From CAG-411 sp963643465 (GTDB taxonomy: Bacteria; Bacillota; Clostridia; Lachnospirales; Lachnospiraceae), in assembly GCA_963643465.1 (NCBI GenBank), contig CAVIJT010000002.1, positions 124,001 to 188,000 of the forward strand: a stretch of 64,000 nt of DNA, written 5' to 3'. The notes below the pieces were generated by a model, which ran no database searches, was not told where the DNA came from, and was given only the letters and a program-made list of their open reading frames with translations. A program made the translations under genes and the position numbers. Positions within the stretch are counted from its first letter, which is position 1, and each line of letters begins with the position of its first letter. Of this stretch, positions 17,517 through 26,234 are shown piece after piece.

Positions 17517-17975
17517 TTAGGTCTGTGCCGCTATTTCTTGTTTCTCTATTACCAGTTCCTTGATTCTTTCCTGTTCTTTTTCCGGTATCAGTGCGGCTGT
17601 TTCCAACAGGACAATTAACTTTTCATCATATTCCGTCACATTAAAGCAGCTATTATCATTTTTCATAATATCCGACAGTGAAACCACCTGTCCGTCTGCA
17701 ACATCTATAATGCTGTCAACCTTTTCCACTTCCAGACCACACTTGATATTTCCAGCCTGTACCACTATAATATTTCCAATCTCCTGCTTTGGATAATGAA
17801 ACTGTTCTGCAAGACTATACACTGCAACAATTTCTCCATGCAGATTGATAATTCCGCTTATCTGTGGCAGGGAATTTGGTATGTTCACAACCTCCATATT
17901 TGCTTCAACAGATTGTATGTCACCAACAGGTATCCCAAATTTTATTCCATTTAACAAAAAAGTCAGTATCTGCAC
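17517..17975 (-). CDS. cheW: CheW-like coupling protein
   Basis: This is a 152-residue CheW domain: QILTFLLNGIKFGIPVGDIQ opens it, followed by VNIPNSLPQISGIINLHGEI and VVQAGNIKCGLEVEKVDSII. CheW links chemoreceptors to CheA. The start is GTG, placed ten bases after GAGGAGGG. It is the first gene of the four-gene chemotaxis operon. There is no CheA, CheR, CheB or flagellar gene nearby. Confidence 0.92.
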   Translation of the reverse strand: MQILTFLLNGIKFGIPVGDIQSVEANMEVVNIPNSLPQISGIINLHGEIVAVYSLAEQFHYPKQEIGNIIVVQAGNIKCGLEVEKVDSIIDVADGQVVSLSDIMKNDNSCFNVTEYDEKLIVLLETAALIPEKEQERIKELVIEKQEIAAQT

Positions 17976-18160
17976 TGCCCGATTCCCTCCTCACTGATGC
18001 CTTTGTTTTATAGCACATTACATATACAATTATACTACCCCCCCGAAAATTCAAGCAATTTGGGGTATTTTATCTATTTTTTGACATTATTTTTGTGTGT
18101 TCTGTAAAATTGTTGTTTTTGCAGTATTGTTACCCATATGTAACCAAAGCATTTATACAA
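17976..18160 (-). promoter_or_regulatory. Upstream region of the chemotaxis operon
   Basis: No gene is present. On the reverse strand TATAAT (18034-18029) has TTGCTT (18058-18053) 18 bases upstream, a possible sigma-A promoter for cheW. A G-run lies between them. The palindrome GTTACCCATATGTAAC lies at 18128-18143. Confidence 0.45.
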
Positions 18161-18199
18161 GAAAAAACAGGATACAGCCCCTAAGAGCCATACCCTGTC
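18161..18199 (-). terminator. Intrinsic terminator of the cargo gene cluster
   Basis: On the reverse strand ACAGGGTATGGCTC pairs imperfectly with GGGCTGTATCCTGT and is followed by TTTTTT. It closes the long leftward cluster that ends with the pnuC pseudogene. Confidence 0.8.
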
Positions 18200-18309
18200 A
18201 CTTTTACACATTCATAAAAACCAAAATGCAATTTACTACATAAATATTGATTACGATAGAAACATCTAAAACAACCTCATCAAATACATCTCTCAGCGTT
18301 ACTGAAATT

Positions 18310-18968
18310 TTACGCTGCCTCTATCCCGTTATTTTCCTGCTGTCTTATTTTCATTCTTTTCCAACTGTGGAATCCATATATATATCATTCGCAAAGAATG
18401 CTGCGAAACAAACTACGACCGAAATATATCTAATATCCGATATTCTTGCCAATACCCATAAAACAATCAACACAATGTCGTTTGCGGCATATGCTAATGC
18501 AAAATATGGACTTCTTCTAAAAGTAAGATACACTGCAAGAAAACTCGTAGTTACAGAGATAGTGCTTGGAACAATATTCGCTGTATGAAAATACTCTAAA
18601 ATGAAACGGAACATCAATGTAATAACAAATGCTCCAATCCACATACACACATTCTACCGTTTACTTATTTCATTTACTTTTACCTCTGCCTTATTTCCAT
18701 TATAAGGATTCCTAATCCATGAAATCAATGCAAATATTGCCATTGGCATTGTCATTCCAAGGTATGTAATCATCTCTCCGTAATAAGCAAAAGTATATGA
18801 AATAATCCCATACAGTGAACTGGATATAATCATTAAGAATTGACCAACCGGATTTCCTTTAGCATTACAAATTAGTGATGTTACACCTATTACCGATGCA
18901 CATAATGTCATATAATTTGTCCTATCAGTTTCTAATGTAGGTGTATTCATATCTGCCTCCGAATTCAA
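18310..18968 (-). pseudogene. pnuC: PnuC-type nicotinamide riboside transporter, two lesions
   Basis: Three frame pieces together give a PnuC membrane transporter. The N-terminal part has GVTSLICNAKGNPVGQFLMI and YYGEMITYLGMTMPMA; it ends at an in-frame TAG (18656-18654) after ISKR. The same frame continues with FHTANIVPSTISVTTSFLAV and YAANDIVLIVLW. After NDIY a 2-bp AT gain in an ATATATAT run shifts the frame; correcting it gives GFHSWKRMKIRQQE and a normal stop at 18310. The protein would take up NAD precursors, but as written it is broken twice. Confidence 0.85.
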
Positions 18969-18971
18969 ATT

Positions 18972-19640
18972 TTATTTTACTCCCCAGAAACCAACCTGCA
19001 TATTGGAAATCCATAATATCTCAACCGCTTTAAAACCACAATTATGCATAAGCTTCAAATGCTCCTCCAATGTAATCGGGAAGTAAGCTTTTCCATAGCG
19101 TTCAATATGTTTCTCGCTCTCAGCCGGACTTTTCCCTTGGCTCATCTGGTATCTTTTCCATTTTTCCAAATAAACTGTTTTTCCTGTATCTGTAAATGGT
19201 GAAAAATTTTCAAAGCTGATAAATAAACCATTCTCTTTTAATGCGTCATAACATTTTTTCAACGCTAATTCACGTTCATTCCTATGCAAATAATGGTTTA
19301 CCTGTATTGCTGTAATCACATCAAATTCATTTACATATGCTAAGTTTAAAACATCACACACAGAAAATTCCGCATTAGGACAGGCACAGCACTCCTTTGC
19401 AATCCTTATCATTTCATCAGAGACATCACAAAAAACAAATTTTTCAAGCTCTGTATTTTCAAGAGCAATGCTCCCCATTTTTCCCGTTCCACAGCCAATA
19501 TCCAACCATTTCACCACAGAGTTATGAAAGATTTTCACCAGTTCTATCACTTGTTTGTAAAATTCATCGTAATACGGAAGCGTTTGTCTGATTTTTTTGT
19601 CATATTCACTTGGATCAAATGCCGATTTATTATCATTCAT
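18972..19640 (-). CDS. Class I SAM methyltransferase, copy A
   Basis: This is a 222-residue protein with motif I WLDIGCGTGKMG (~45-56), an acidic turn FCDVSDEMI and motif post-I AEFSVCDV. It belongs to the methyltransf_25/12 type that acts on small molecules. It closely resembles the protein at 33346-34014 along its full length. The region between them is ~14 kb of cargo in the same orientation. The substrate is unknown. Confidence 0.85.
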   Translation of the reverse strand: MNDNKSAFDPSEYDKKIRQTLPYYDEFYKQVIELVKIFHNSVVKWLDIGCGTGKMGSIALENTELEKFVFCDVSDEMIRIAKECCACPNAEFSVCDVLNLAYVNEFDVITAIQVNHYLHRNERELALKKCYDALKENGLFISFENFSPFTDTGKTVYLEKWKRYQMSQGKSPAESEKHIERYGKAYFPITLEEHLKLMHNCGFKAVEILWISNMQVGFWGVK

Positions 19641-19713
19641 AGTCTATCACCTCTATAAATTTCATTTTTTTGCCCCAAAACAGGCATGTCTATCCGGCAT
19701 CTTGAATTCTCAC

Positions 19714-19887
19714 TCATTGCTCAATCTTCCTTTCAGAAAACTGTGTTATAGCCAGACAGGAAAGACCAATGCCCAGCATACCGATTGCAGAATCCATCTC
19801 AACCTTACCCGGAACTGACAGCACCGCAACCGCAATTCCCATTGCCAATGCAATCCCTTTTAATATCAGTTTTATCATTTTACCCAT
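19714..19887 (-). CDS. Small membrane protein
   Basis: This is a 57-residue protein with two hydrophobic stretches (LILKGIALAMGIAVAVLSV and AIGMLGIGLSCLAITQF). It starts two bases after the stop of the upstream membrane gene, so the two are probably co-translated and may form a complex. The family is not recognised. Confidence 0.6.
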   Translation of the reverse strand: MGKMIKLILKGIALAMGIAVAVLSVPGKVEMDSAIGMLGIGLSCLAITQFSERKIEQ

Positions 19888-19889
19888 AA

Positions 19890-20447
19890 CTACTGAATAT
19901 CTTTTCTCTCTGCCAATTCCGCACCATAACGGCACAGCAGGGACATGATGATAAACATAACGCCAAGTACAATGCTGCTTTCGTTATCAAAGTACAGATC
20001 AGTTGCAATCTCTTTGCCGGCATGGATAAAACTGCCAACGATACCTGTTACGATTTCGCCGACCACGGCACATCCGGTAGGAATGGCAAGAGTCAGAATA
20101 CCAAGACGAAGTATTTCTTTTGCTCCATCAATAGTAAAAGGGGTTCCTGCTTTCAGCTCGTTTTTGAAATAAAGTTCCGCGAACTTTGCCAAAACCGCTT
20201 CTCCGGCACATACTACCAGCCAGCCGGAAAGTAATGCCGAAACACTTTTGATGTTATAACCCATGCTGTTATCAATCAGTCCATGAAGCGTAACCCCGCC
20301 GATTTTGATAAGACTTCCATTGCCTAAATTCAGACTGAGAAGCCCGGCAACACAGCCGCAAAAACCGATTACTGCAAAAACAAATGCAATCTTACTAAGT
20401 ATCTTTCCGATTTTTGATAATTTTTGAATTGTATTTAATGATTTCAT
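19890..20447 (-). CDS. Multi-pass membrane protein (DUF2975-like)
   Basis: This is a 185-residue protein starting at the ATG after GAGGAGAACAAG. It has about four membrane segments: ~17-42 (KIAFVFAVIGFCGCVAGLLS), ~70-90, ~115-135 (LGILTLAIPTGCAVVGEIVT) and ~160-175. Size and layout resemble DUF2975 proteins, which are often paired with a small XRE regulator; none is next to it here. The function is unknown. It is coupled to the small membrane protein that follows. Confidence 0.6.
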   Translation of the reverse strand: MKSLNTIQKLSKIGKILSKIAFVFAVIGFCGCVAGLLSLNLGNGSLIKIGGVTLHGLIDNSMGYNIKSVSALLSGWLVVCAGEAVLAKFAELYFKNELKAGTPFTIDGAKEILRLGILTLAIPTGCAVVGEIVTGIVGSFIHAGKEIATDLYFDNESSIVLGVMFIIMSLLCRYGAELAERKDIQ

Positions 20448-20470
20448 ATTTCTTGTTCTCCTCTTTAAAT

Positions 20471-21007
20471 TTATCTGTGTTCTGCAAATTTTGTCAGCCA
20501 TTCTTCTCTGCTGATTCCGTATATGACCGTCTGCCCGCCCTCATCATCGGTAAATTCGTCCAATAATGACATTCCGTTTGCACGGGCAACCGCAGAGGAC
20601 GGGATATTTGTCCTTTTCATATAGGAATACACCATGCCGAAGGTTGTATATGAAAAAGTCCAATCCCGGACAGCCTGTGATGCTTCTTTCGCATAACCTT
20701 TATGTTGGTGGATCCCTGCAAGGTGGTAGCCGATTTCCGGAAGGAGCAGACCCTTGATGCTCTGCATGGTCAGCCCGCAGTCACCAATCATTTCACCTGT
20801 GAATTTCAGACAGACCGCCCACAAACCGAATCCGAATATCCTGTAACGCTCAACATTTTTGCTGATCCAGCTTCTTACCCGTGCCTCATCAAAGGTATAA
20901 GGATAATGCTGCATGATGTCGGAATCGGCAAGCACTGCATACAGTGCATCAAAATCCTCCGGTGTCATTTCGCGCAGGAAAAGACGCTCCGTTTCTATCT
21001 TCATCAT
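20471..21007 (-). CDS. GNAT acetyltransferase, RimJ/RimL-like
   Basis: This is a 178-residue protein with the usual opening IETERLFLREMTPEDFDALY and the acetyl-CoA site region LPEIGYHLAGIHQHKGYAKE. These enzymes acetylate ribosomal protein N-termini or small molecules such as antibiotics. Its ATG overlaps the upstream stop as ATGA. It is part of a tightly packed run of genes that all use ATGA overlaps (21.0-22.9 kb). Confidence 0.85.
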   Translation of the reverse strand: MMKIETERLFLREMTPEDFDALYAVLADSDIMQHYPYTFDEARVRSWISKNVERYRIFGFGLWAVCLKFTGEMIGDCGLTMQSIKGLLLPEIGYHLAGIHQHKGYAKEASQAVRDWTFSYTTFGMVYSYMKRTNIPSSAVARANGMSLLDEFTDDEGGQTVIYGISREEWLTKFAEHR

Positions 21008-21222
21008 GTATTCTCCTCCGTATTCCTGATAAAAAGCACAAGCTGTTCTTTCATGGAGATTTTAGAGACTTCGTAGCCATATTCCGGCAGCTCCTTCTTG
21101 TATTTCAGAAAGGAATGGTCAAGGGATACACCTGCAATTTCTCCAATCTCTTCAAAACTCAGCACAAGCTGTGATTTATCACTTTCCTGTATGTATTTCC
21201 ATAGCTTCTCATATTTGCTCAT
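21004..21222 (-). CDS. Small conserved-looking protein, unknown
   Basis: This is a 72-residue soluble protein: SKYEKLWKYIQESDKSQLVL, then SFEEIGEIAGVSLDHSFLKY. The ATG at 21222 is preferred over the GTG two codons upstream because GGAG stands eight bases before it. I recall similar small proteins beside DinB-like and GNAT genes in Firmicutes but cannot assign a function. It overlaps the GNAT gene by four bases. Confidence 0.6.
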   Translation of the reverse strand: MSKYEKLWKYIQESDKSQLVLSFEEIGEIAGVSLDHSFLKYKKELPEYGYEVSKISMKEQLVLFIRNTEENT

Positions 21223-21224
21223 AG

Positions 21225-21887
21225 TCACTTCTCCAAACCTGGGTGAATTTTATTTTTAATGCGTATGCCTGCTTCAATGTGCATAATCAGGTGTCTGGAA
21301 AAAGGCATCTGAATCAGCCCACGAATATTTTTCCCACACCAGTAGTCAATAAGCCAACAGGCACTTTCATCTGTGCTGACAACATGCAAAGCACGCAATC
21401 TTTCTTTATCCGTATCATCGAATTTTCGTTTCAAATCACGGTAAGAAAGGCTTTTCAAAAGCGTGTCCGTACTTCCTTTTACGGCAAGGGCATATTCATA
21501 CAGGGCATCCAGATCCAATGCCTTGGAAAAATCCACGATTTCCTGTCCGATAAGCTCATTGCCCGTAGTTATAATCGGTGCTCCGATTTTCTCCCGGAAG
21601 CTGCAAAACACTTCCTTGTCCTGACGAATCAGGCTGTTTGCCACAATATCCTCAATTCTGAAAATATGCCAGACAGAGTAAGCAATGGTTTTGCTGTGAT
21701 ACCCGGCTGCCTTTGGAAAAGGCATGGCACTGAAATCATCCCAGTCCAATTCCTCTTTTATGTGGAGCAGCTCGTCCATAAGAGTCTGCCGCAGGGTTAG
21801 CAGCGTTTCAATGCCCTGTGCAAAGGTTCCTTCTTTTTTTAGCTGTAACTGTACTGCTTTATTTAATTCTGACCATTCCCGGTTCAT
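21225..21887 (-). CDS. DinB-superfamily protein
   Basis: This is a 220-residue protein. A predicted four-helix bundle carries histidines placed as in DinB/YfiT metal enzymes: YHSKTIAYSVWHIFRIEDI (~72-90) and RHLIMHIEAGIRIKN near the end. Some members are thiol-dependent transferases (bacillithiol or mycothiol type); others are uncharacterised. The ATG at 21887 follows AGAGAGGAATCC and overlaps the upstream stop (ATGA). Confidence 0.7.
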   Translation of the reverse strand: MNREWSELNKAVQLQLKKEGTFAQGIETLLTLRQTLMDELLHIKEELDWDDFSAMPFPKAAGYHSKTIAYSVWHIFRIEDIVANSLIRQDKEVFCSFREKIGAPIITTGNELIGQEIVDFSKALDLDALYEYALAVKGSTDTLLKSLSYRDLKRKFDDTDKERLRALHVVSTDESACWLIDYWCGKNIRGLIQMPFSRHLIMHIEAGIRIKNKIHPGLEK

Positions 21888-22915
21888 AAACGGATTCCTC
21901 TCTTTAACCATGAATAGCTACCGCTTTTCATTTCTTCCAGTATTCGTATCTCTTTTTCGGTTTCCTGCAATATCCAATCATACAAGTGAACATCGCTATA
22001 TTTTCGATAACCTCTCTCAACCACCATACCGAGTCGTTGCCAGATACGGTAAACCTGAATCCGTACCCATTCTTCAGCATCAAACATCTCCTTGCCGTAT
22101 CCTTTTAAAAACCACGGATTTGGAGCTACACCAATATCATGGAAGTCGTGGCTGAGAAGCGAATCCCCATAATAGATAGCTGCATAATCCACCAACCCTG
22201 CAAATTGACCGCTTTTCACCATAATATTTCCCGCCCAGGTATCTGTGTGGGCAAATACCGGATTTTTCGCACTGTCCAGTTCCACCGCACAATTTTTAAT
22301 CAGACTTCGCAAGGCATCGGATGAAAGATAGGGAATCGTAATTCGTTCTTCCTCTGCATCCTTCAAAAGCCAATCAAATAGCAAATTCATAAACTCACTA
22401 TTTTTACTGCAATAGCTCTCCGGTATTAATGGAATGCCGAAACACTCAGCAGGGATATTACAAATTGCCCGTGTAATCTGTCCAATCTGATTGTGAATTT
22501 CATTTCTTTTCGTCTCCGGTAATTCATCACAATTATTAAGAGGCGTTCCGTCTAAATAACTCATGAAAAAGTATGGTACATCCACGATAGTCTTGCTGTC
22601 ATCATAAGCAATCAGTTTAGGCATGAGAATGTCTGTTTTCTCTCCAATTTCCTGCAACATTTTTGCTTCGGTTTCAATATACCGAACTTCATGCCGCATA
22701 ACCTTGACATTTGTATTCGTGCCAACTTTTAGAATAAGTTTATCCTGTTGCGTTTCTACTAAATACACTGCACTGCAAAATCCACCTGATAAACGCTTAA
22801 TGCTTCGTACTAAAGCTGATGCTCCAATCGATGCACAAGTTATTCGCCTGATAGTCTCGTCCGACAGATATGTTTTTGTAACTGCGTCTATGGAAATATT
22901 TTTATTACCTTTCAT
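21884..22915 (-). CDS. Aminoglycoside phosphotransferase-family kinase
   Basis: This is a 343-residue protein of the APH/choline kinase fold. The nucleotide loop region is LSGGFCSAVYLVET with a catalytic Lys in KLILKVGT (~75). The Brenner motif is HTDTWAGNIMV (~223-233) and the metal-binding segment is GLVDYAAIYYGD. It should phosphorylate a small hydroxylated substrate; aminoglycoside, macrolide or a metabolite cannot be distinguished. It heads a four-gene overlapping run. Confidence 0.8.
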   Translation of the reverse strand: MKGNKNISIDAVTKTYLSDETIRRITCASIGASALVRSIKRLSGGFCSAVYLVETQQDKLILKVGTNTNVKVMRHEVRYIETEAKMLQEIGEKTDILMPKLIAYDDSKTIVDVPYFFMSYLDGTPLNNCDELPETKRNEIHNQIGQITRAICNIPAECFGIPLIPESYCSKNSEFMNLLFDWLLKDAEEERITIPYLSSDALRSLIKNCAVELDSAKNPVFAHTDTWAGNIMVKSGQFAGLVDYAAIYYGDSLLSHDFHDIGVAPNPWFLKGYGKEMFDAEEWVRIQVYRIWQRLGMVVERGYRKYSDVHLYDWILQETEKEIRILEEMKSGSYSWLKRGIRL

Positions 22916-22949
22916 TCTGAACCTCGCTACCTTTTACTCTTAAGTACTT

Positions 22950-23807
22950 TTATTCGCACATCCGCTCAAAGAAAAAGCTCCGAGTCAGTCCTTTCCGACT
23001 GAAATCATTTTTCTCATAAAAATGCTGTGCCCTTCGGTTGTTTAGTGCAGTATCAGTATCCAGTCGGACAATCCCTTGCTGAAAAAGTTCTTGCTTCAAT
23101 GCTGCCATGCACAGAGAACCAAGCCCCTTATTTTGCAGCGAGTCATCCACATAAATCCACCTCAAATATGTGATTTCCTTACTTACATTATGTACTTCAC
23201 AACCTCCAATCTGTCTGTCACCCCCAAAAAAATCGATGGATTTCTGTCCGCCTGCTGTCAAATCGTGAACTACCAGCGTTACCTCTGAATCTCTGCAATT
23301 ATCTATCACCGAGGCATAATACACATTTTCATGCTCTGTCACAAAGCCTTGTTGATGCAGTAAGTCCTCAATCCATGTAAATGTTTCAAAGAGTTTTCCG
23401 TGACGGGCATAACAGCTCATGCCAAAATAGTGAAATAAAGCGTACACTCTCTCAGAATCCTTAAATTCTTCCAATGCTTCCTGCAAAAGTAGCTTTCCGA
23501 CATCCTCCCGTCCCTTATTAAAATAGAACAACCGAATCACGGGATAAGAAACCTTCTCAGAAATTTCTCCCTGCTCATCAAAGCCAAATGCCGTGTATCC
23601 ATATTGTATGTATCCTACTATATGCCCATCATCATAAGCTGCTTTTCCTTGCAATTTCTCAAAAAGTAATCTTCCTTCCCCGTCAACATCTTGTTCAAAG
23701 GATTTCTTCCAGTTTTCAAATTCTACCGGAAAGAAATAAGGAGCTTCCAGACATGAATGATACGCATAAATGTCTACCAAATTTGTTATGTTTTGTATTC
23801 TCAACAT
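22950..23807 (-). CDS. GNAT-fold acetyltransferase, two-domain size
   Basis: This is a 285-residue protein starting at the ATG after ACGGAGGACAG. The second half is a clear GNAT domain: YLRWIYVDDSLQNKGLGSLC (acetyl-CoA loop) and ALNNRRAQHFYEKNDFSR. The first half (YDDGHIVGYIQYGYTAFGF) is a weaker GNAT-like repeat, so the protein may be a tandem fold with one active site. The substrate is unknown. Confidence 0.8.
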   Translation of the reverse strand: MLRIQNITNLVDIYAYHSCLEAPYFFPVEFENWKKSFEQDVDGEGRLLFEKLQGKAAYDDGHIVGYIQYGYTAFGFDEQGEISEKVSYPVIRLFYFNKGREDVGKLLLQEALEEFKDSERVYALFHYFGMSCYARHGKLFETFTWIEDLLHQQGFVTEHENVYYASVIDNCRDSEVTLVVHDLTAGGQKSIDFFGGDRQIGGCEVHNVSKEITYLRWIYVDDSLQNKGLGSLCMAALKQELFQQGIVRLDTDTALNNRRAQHFYEKNDFSRKGLTRSFFFERMCE

Positions 23808-23838
23808 ACTGTCCTCCGTTTCTGCTTCACATTCCTCT

Positions 23839-24003
23839 CTATCGAGCATCCTTTCGATTTTTGAAGTTCAGTGCTGCCACCAGACAACCAAAAGCCCCTA
23901 CCCACACTAATGCTGCGAAAATCCACTGCTGTATAAATCCAAAAATCGCTCCTGCAAGCAACATCAATATGCCTGCTGTCACTAATAACCTAACTGTTTT
24001 CAT
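23839..24003 (-). CDS. Small two-TM membrane protein
   Basis: This is a 54-residue protein. The ATG at 24003 follows ACAGGAGGATGG and lies inside the 3' end of the upstream DUF998 gene. Two hydrophobic helices (LLVTAGILMLLAGAIFGFI and IFAALVWVGAFGCLVAALNF) are followed by a basic end. It is probably co-translated with the membrane protein before it. The function is unknown. Confidence 0.6.
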   Translation of the reverse strand: MKTVRLLVTAGILMLLAGAIFGFIQQWIFAALVWVGAFGCLVAALNFKNRKDAR

Positions 24004-24646
24004 TCTGTTCCATCCTCCTGTCCCTGCCGGAAAAATCATTGTAAAGATAGATTCCCAGCACTGCATTAAAAGAAACGGCTGCAAATGTACTGAACCGTTC
24101 CGCCAAGCCAAAATATTTCTTTGGCAGCAAATTTACGCCCATTGCTCCCAATAACATCAACACCAAAGCCATGCCCGCCCACAAGCCTAAACTGCGGCAT
24201 CCTCTTTGGATATACCCTCCACAAATAATCAGAACCAGTGACACAACAGACAATGCAACTACCATACCGGTTACAATCAGGTGCATCCTGTTTTGAAATC
24301 CGTCCGGTGTTCCGGCATCCGTCAATGGAAACATGGTATATCCTACTGCGGTAATCCAATTCATCAGAGTAAACAGATAAACACCCAACCGCAACATCCT
24401 GTTGTATTTTCCGCCGACCGCAATGCAGGCTACGCTACAGCAGACAATTCCACAGGGCATATAAAGTGCGGAAAGCTGATTCCACAGTGTTTTAGAGGGT
24501 GCTGTTTCTGCCGAAAGGTCACTGACTGCCTGTGAAAGCCACTCATAGCCGGGATAGGCTGTCGGTGCGAAAACCACCGCTGCTGTATAAGATAACAGAC
24601 TGATTATTCCTAATAACCCCAAATAGTTTATTCGTGTTCGTTTCAT
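23990..24646 (-). CDS. DUF998-type membrane protein
   Basis: This is a 218-residue protein with six predicted membrane helices. The first loop carries YPGYEWLSQAVSDLSAETAP, the hallmark of DUF998 proteins. The ATG at 24646 follows AGAAAGGAACTC. The role of the family is unknown. It partly overlaps a small membrane gene downstream. Confidence 0.75.
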   Translation of the reverse strand: MKRTRINYLGLLGIISLLSYTAAVVFAPTAYPGYEWLSQAVSDLSAETAPSKTLWNQLSALYMPCGIVCCSVACIAVGGKYNRMLRLGVYLFTLMNWITAVGYTMFPLTDAGTPDGFQNRMHLIVTGMVVALSVVSLVLIICGGYIQRGCRSLGLWAGMALVLMLLGAMGVNLLPKKYFGLAERFSTFAAVSFNAVLGIYLYNDFSGRDRRMEQNENS

Positions 24647-24668
24647 CAGAGTTCCTTTCTTCCGGTAT

Positions 24669-25355
24669 CTATTTTGATCCTTCATTGACAATTTGTGCAT
24701 AAATTTCTTCCGGAATCATCGGAGAGTTTATGTCCATGAGTAATTCATGGGCAATCTTTCCGGTTTTGGCATACTGACATCCGGCTTTTTTTATCATTTT
24801 AAGCCTTGGAGCTGTTACCTCTGAAGCCTCCGGCACATTGAACATCGGGCTTTCAGGAACCGTGATAACCGTATGATTGTTTGGAAACATCCGCTTAAAC
24901 TGTTCCACTGCCGGTTCAAAATTCTCTTTGCTGTTAGGAAAACCGCAGCCGCAGACCATCAGATATTTCAGATGTGAGAAATCTGCCTGGGCAGTATGCT
25001 CATACCGTTCCCCCACCTTTTCCATCTGCATGGTGGAAAGGGGCATGGTGCGGTCAATCAGTGCTTTTAAAGGTGCCGGCATACCATAACAGTATAGCGG
25101 GAAGTTAAAAACCAGAAGGTCAGACTCCAGCATTTCTTCCAACAGCTCTCTCATATCATCATCATGGATACACCTGCCGCCGTTTTTCTTGCAGCTAAAA
25201 CAACCGGCACAGTAGCGGATGTCTTTGTCGATTACATGAATCGTATGTACCTCATTTTCGCAGGCTTCATTCATTCCTTCCACAAATGCCCTTGTCATGC
25301 ACATGGTATCACTGGCATCCCGTTTGGGACTGCCATTCAAAACTAATATCTTCAT
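24669..25355 (-). CDS. NADPH-dependent FMN reductase / flavodoxin-like
   Basis: This is a 228-residue flavodoxin-fold protein. The FMN phosphate loop is LNGSPKRDASDTM (6-18). A cysteine cluster CAGCFSCKKNGGRC (~52-65) marks the iron-sulfur-flavoprotein/NAD(P)H oxidoreductase branch, and FNFPLYCYGMPAPLKALIDR forms the isoalloxazine site. It probably reduces quinones, nitro compounds or other electrophiles, in line with neighbouring detoxification-type genes. Confidence 0.85.
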   Translation of the reverse strand: MKILVLNGSPKRDASDTMCMTRAFVEGMNEACENEVHTIHVIDKDIRYCAGCFSCKKNGGRCIHDDDMRELLEEMLESDLLVFNFPLYCYGMPAPLKALIDRTMPLSTMQMEKVGERYEHTAQADFSHLKYLMVCGCGFPNSKENFEPAVEQFKRMFPNNHTVITVPESPMFNVPEASEVTAPRLKMIKKAGCQYAKTGKIAHELLMDINSPMIPEEIYAQIVNEGSK

Positions 25356-25393
25356 TCCATTTCTCCTTTTTTCTTTGAAATAACCTTATCCGG

Positions 25394-26209
25394 CTATATT
25401 CTTTCGGCAATATGCTCCGATAAGATTTCATAAATTTTATATACATTGTCCAACTGCTTCTCATATCCGGCAGGATTACCCGCATAACCCTGTGGGACTA
25501 AATTCCTTACTTCTTCCCCACCCTGAAACCATATCTGTATCGTATCTTCATTCAGGCTGCCATCCGGCAGTTTCTTTGCAAGTTCTTCATCCGGCATATC
25601 CGGATAAAAATATTTGATGGAAGCCGTTTCAAAAGCTCCTGCATGAATATCCAGACCGGTATCTTCTCCTGCAAAAACCTCCGGTGGATATTCTGTCCTG
25701 TCGACCATGCAGTAATCTTCTTCACCGGATAAGCCATGCTCTGCCAATTCATACGGTTCAAGCAAAAGTCTGACACTCATTTCAAATTTACTGTTTGCAA
25801 GCCTCGCCGCTTCCAGAACCGTCTGCATATGAAGCGGATCACCATGATAATTGATGCAGTATATCTTTTGAAATCCCCACACGGATAGATTTTCAAATAT
25901 CTCCAGTAACACCTGTTTCATGGTATCTGTCCGTAGAGAAAATGTTCCGGGAAATACTCCGGTGCAATGATTGATTCCCCAATAATATGGTGGAGCTATC
26001 AATACCTCTTTTCCCTTTTGCATTGCTTTTTCCTGTATCAGACGGCATACCGCATAGCTGTAATAAATATCCGTTCCAAGCGGAAGATGCGGACCATGCT
26101 GCTCGATAACCCCTAACGGAAACAACACCGGAATATCTTTCTTTCCTTTTTCCTCAATCTCCTTCCAGTTCATATCTGCCATCGTATTTTCAAAAACTGA
26201 ATATTTCAT
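25394..26209 (-). CDS. Creatininase-family amidohydrolase
   Basis: This is a 271-residue protein with the metal-binding blocks of the family: PLGVIEQHGPHLPLGTDIYY (~32-51), INYHGD (~120) and DIHAGAFETA (~185). Family members open cyclic amides such as creatinine or act in MftE/ArfB-type reactions. The substrate cannot be deduced. Confidence 0.85.
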   Translation of the reverse strand: MKYSVFENTMADMNWKEIEEKGKKDIPVLFPLGVIEQHGPHLPLGTDIYYSYAVCRLIQEKAMQKGKEVLIAPPYYWGINHCTGVFPGTFSLRTDTMKQVLLEIFENLSVWGFQKIYCINYHGDPLHMQTVLEAARLANSKFEMSVRLLLEPYELAEHGLSGEEDYCMVDRTEYPPEVFAGEDTGLDIHAGAFETASIKYFYPDMPDEELAKKLPDGSLNEDTIQIWFQGGEEVRNLVPQGYAGNPAGYEKQLDNVYKIYEILSEHIAERI

Positions 26210-26234
26210 ATGCTTTTTCCTCCCATAGAATCAG

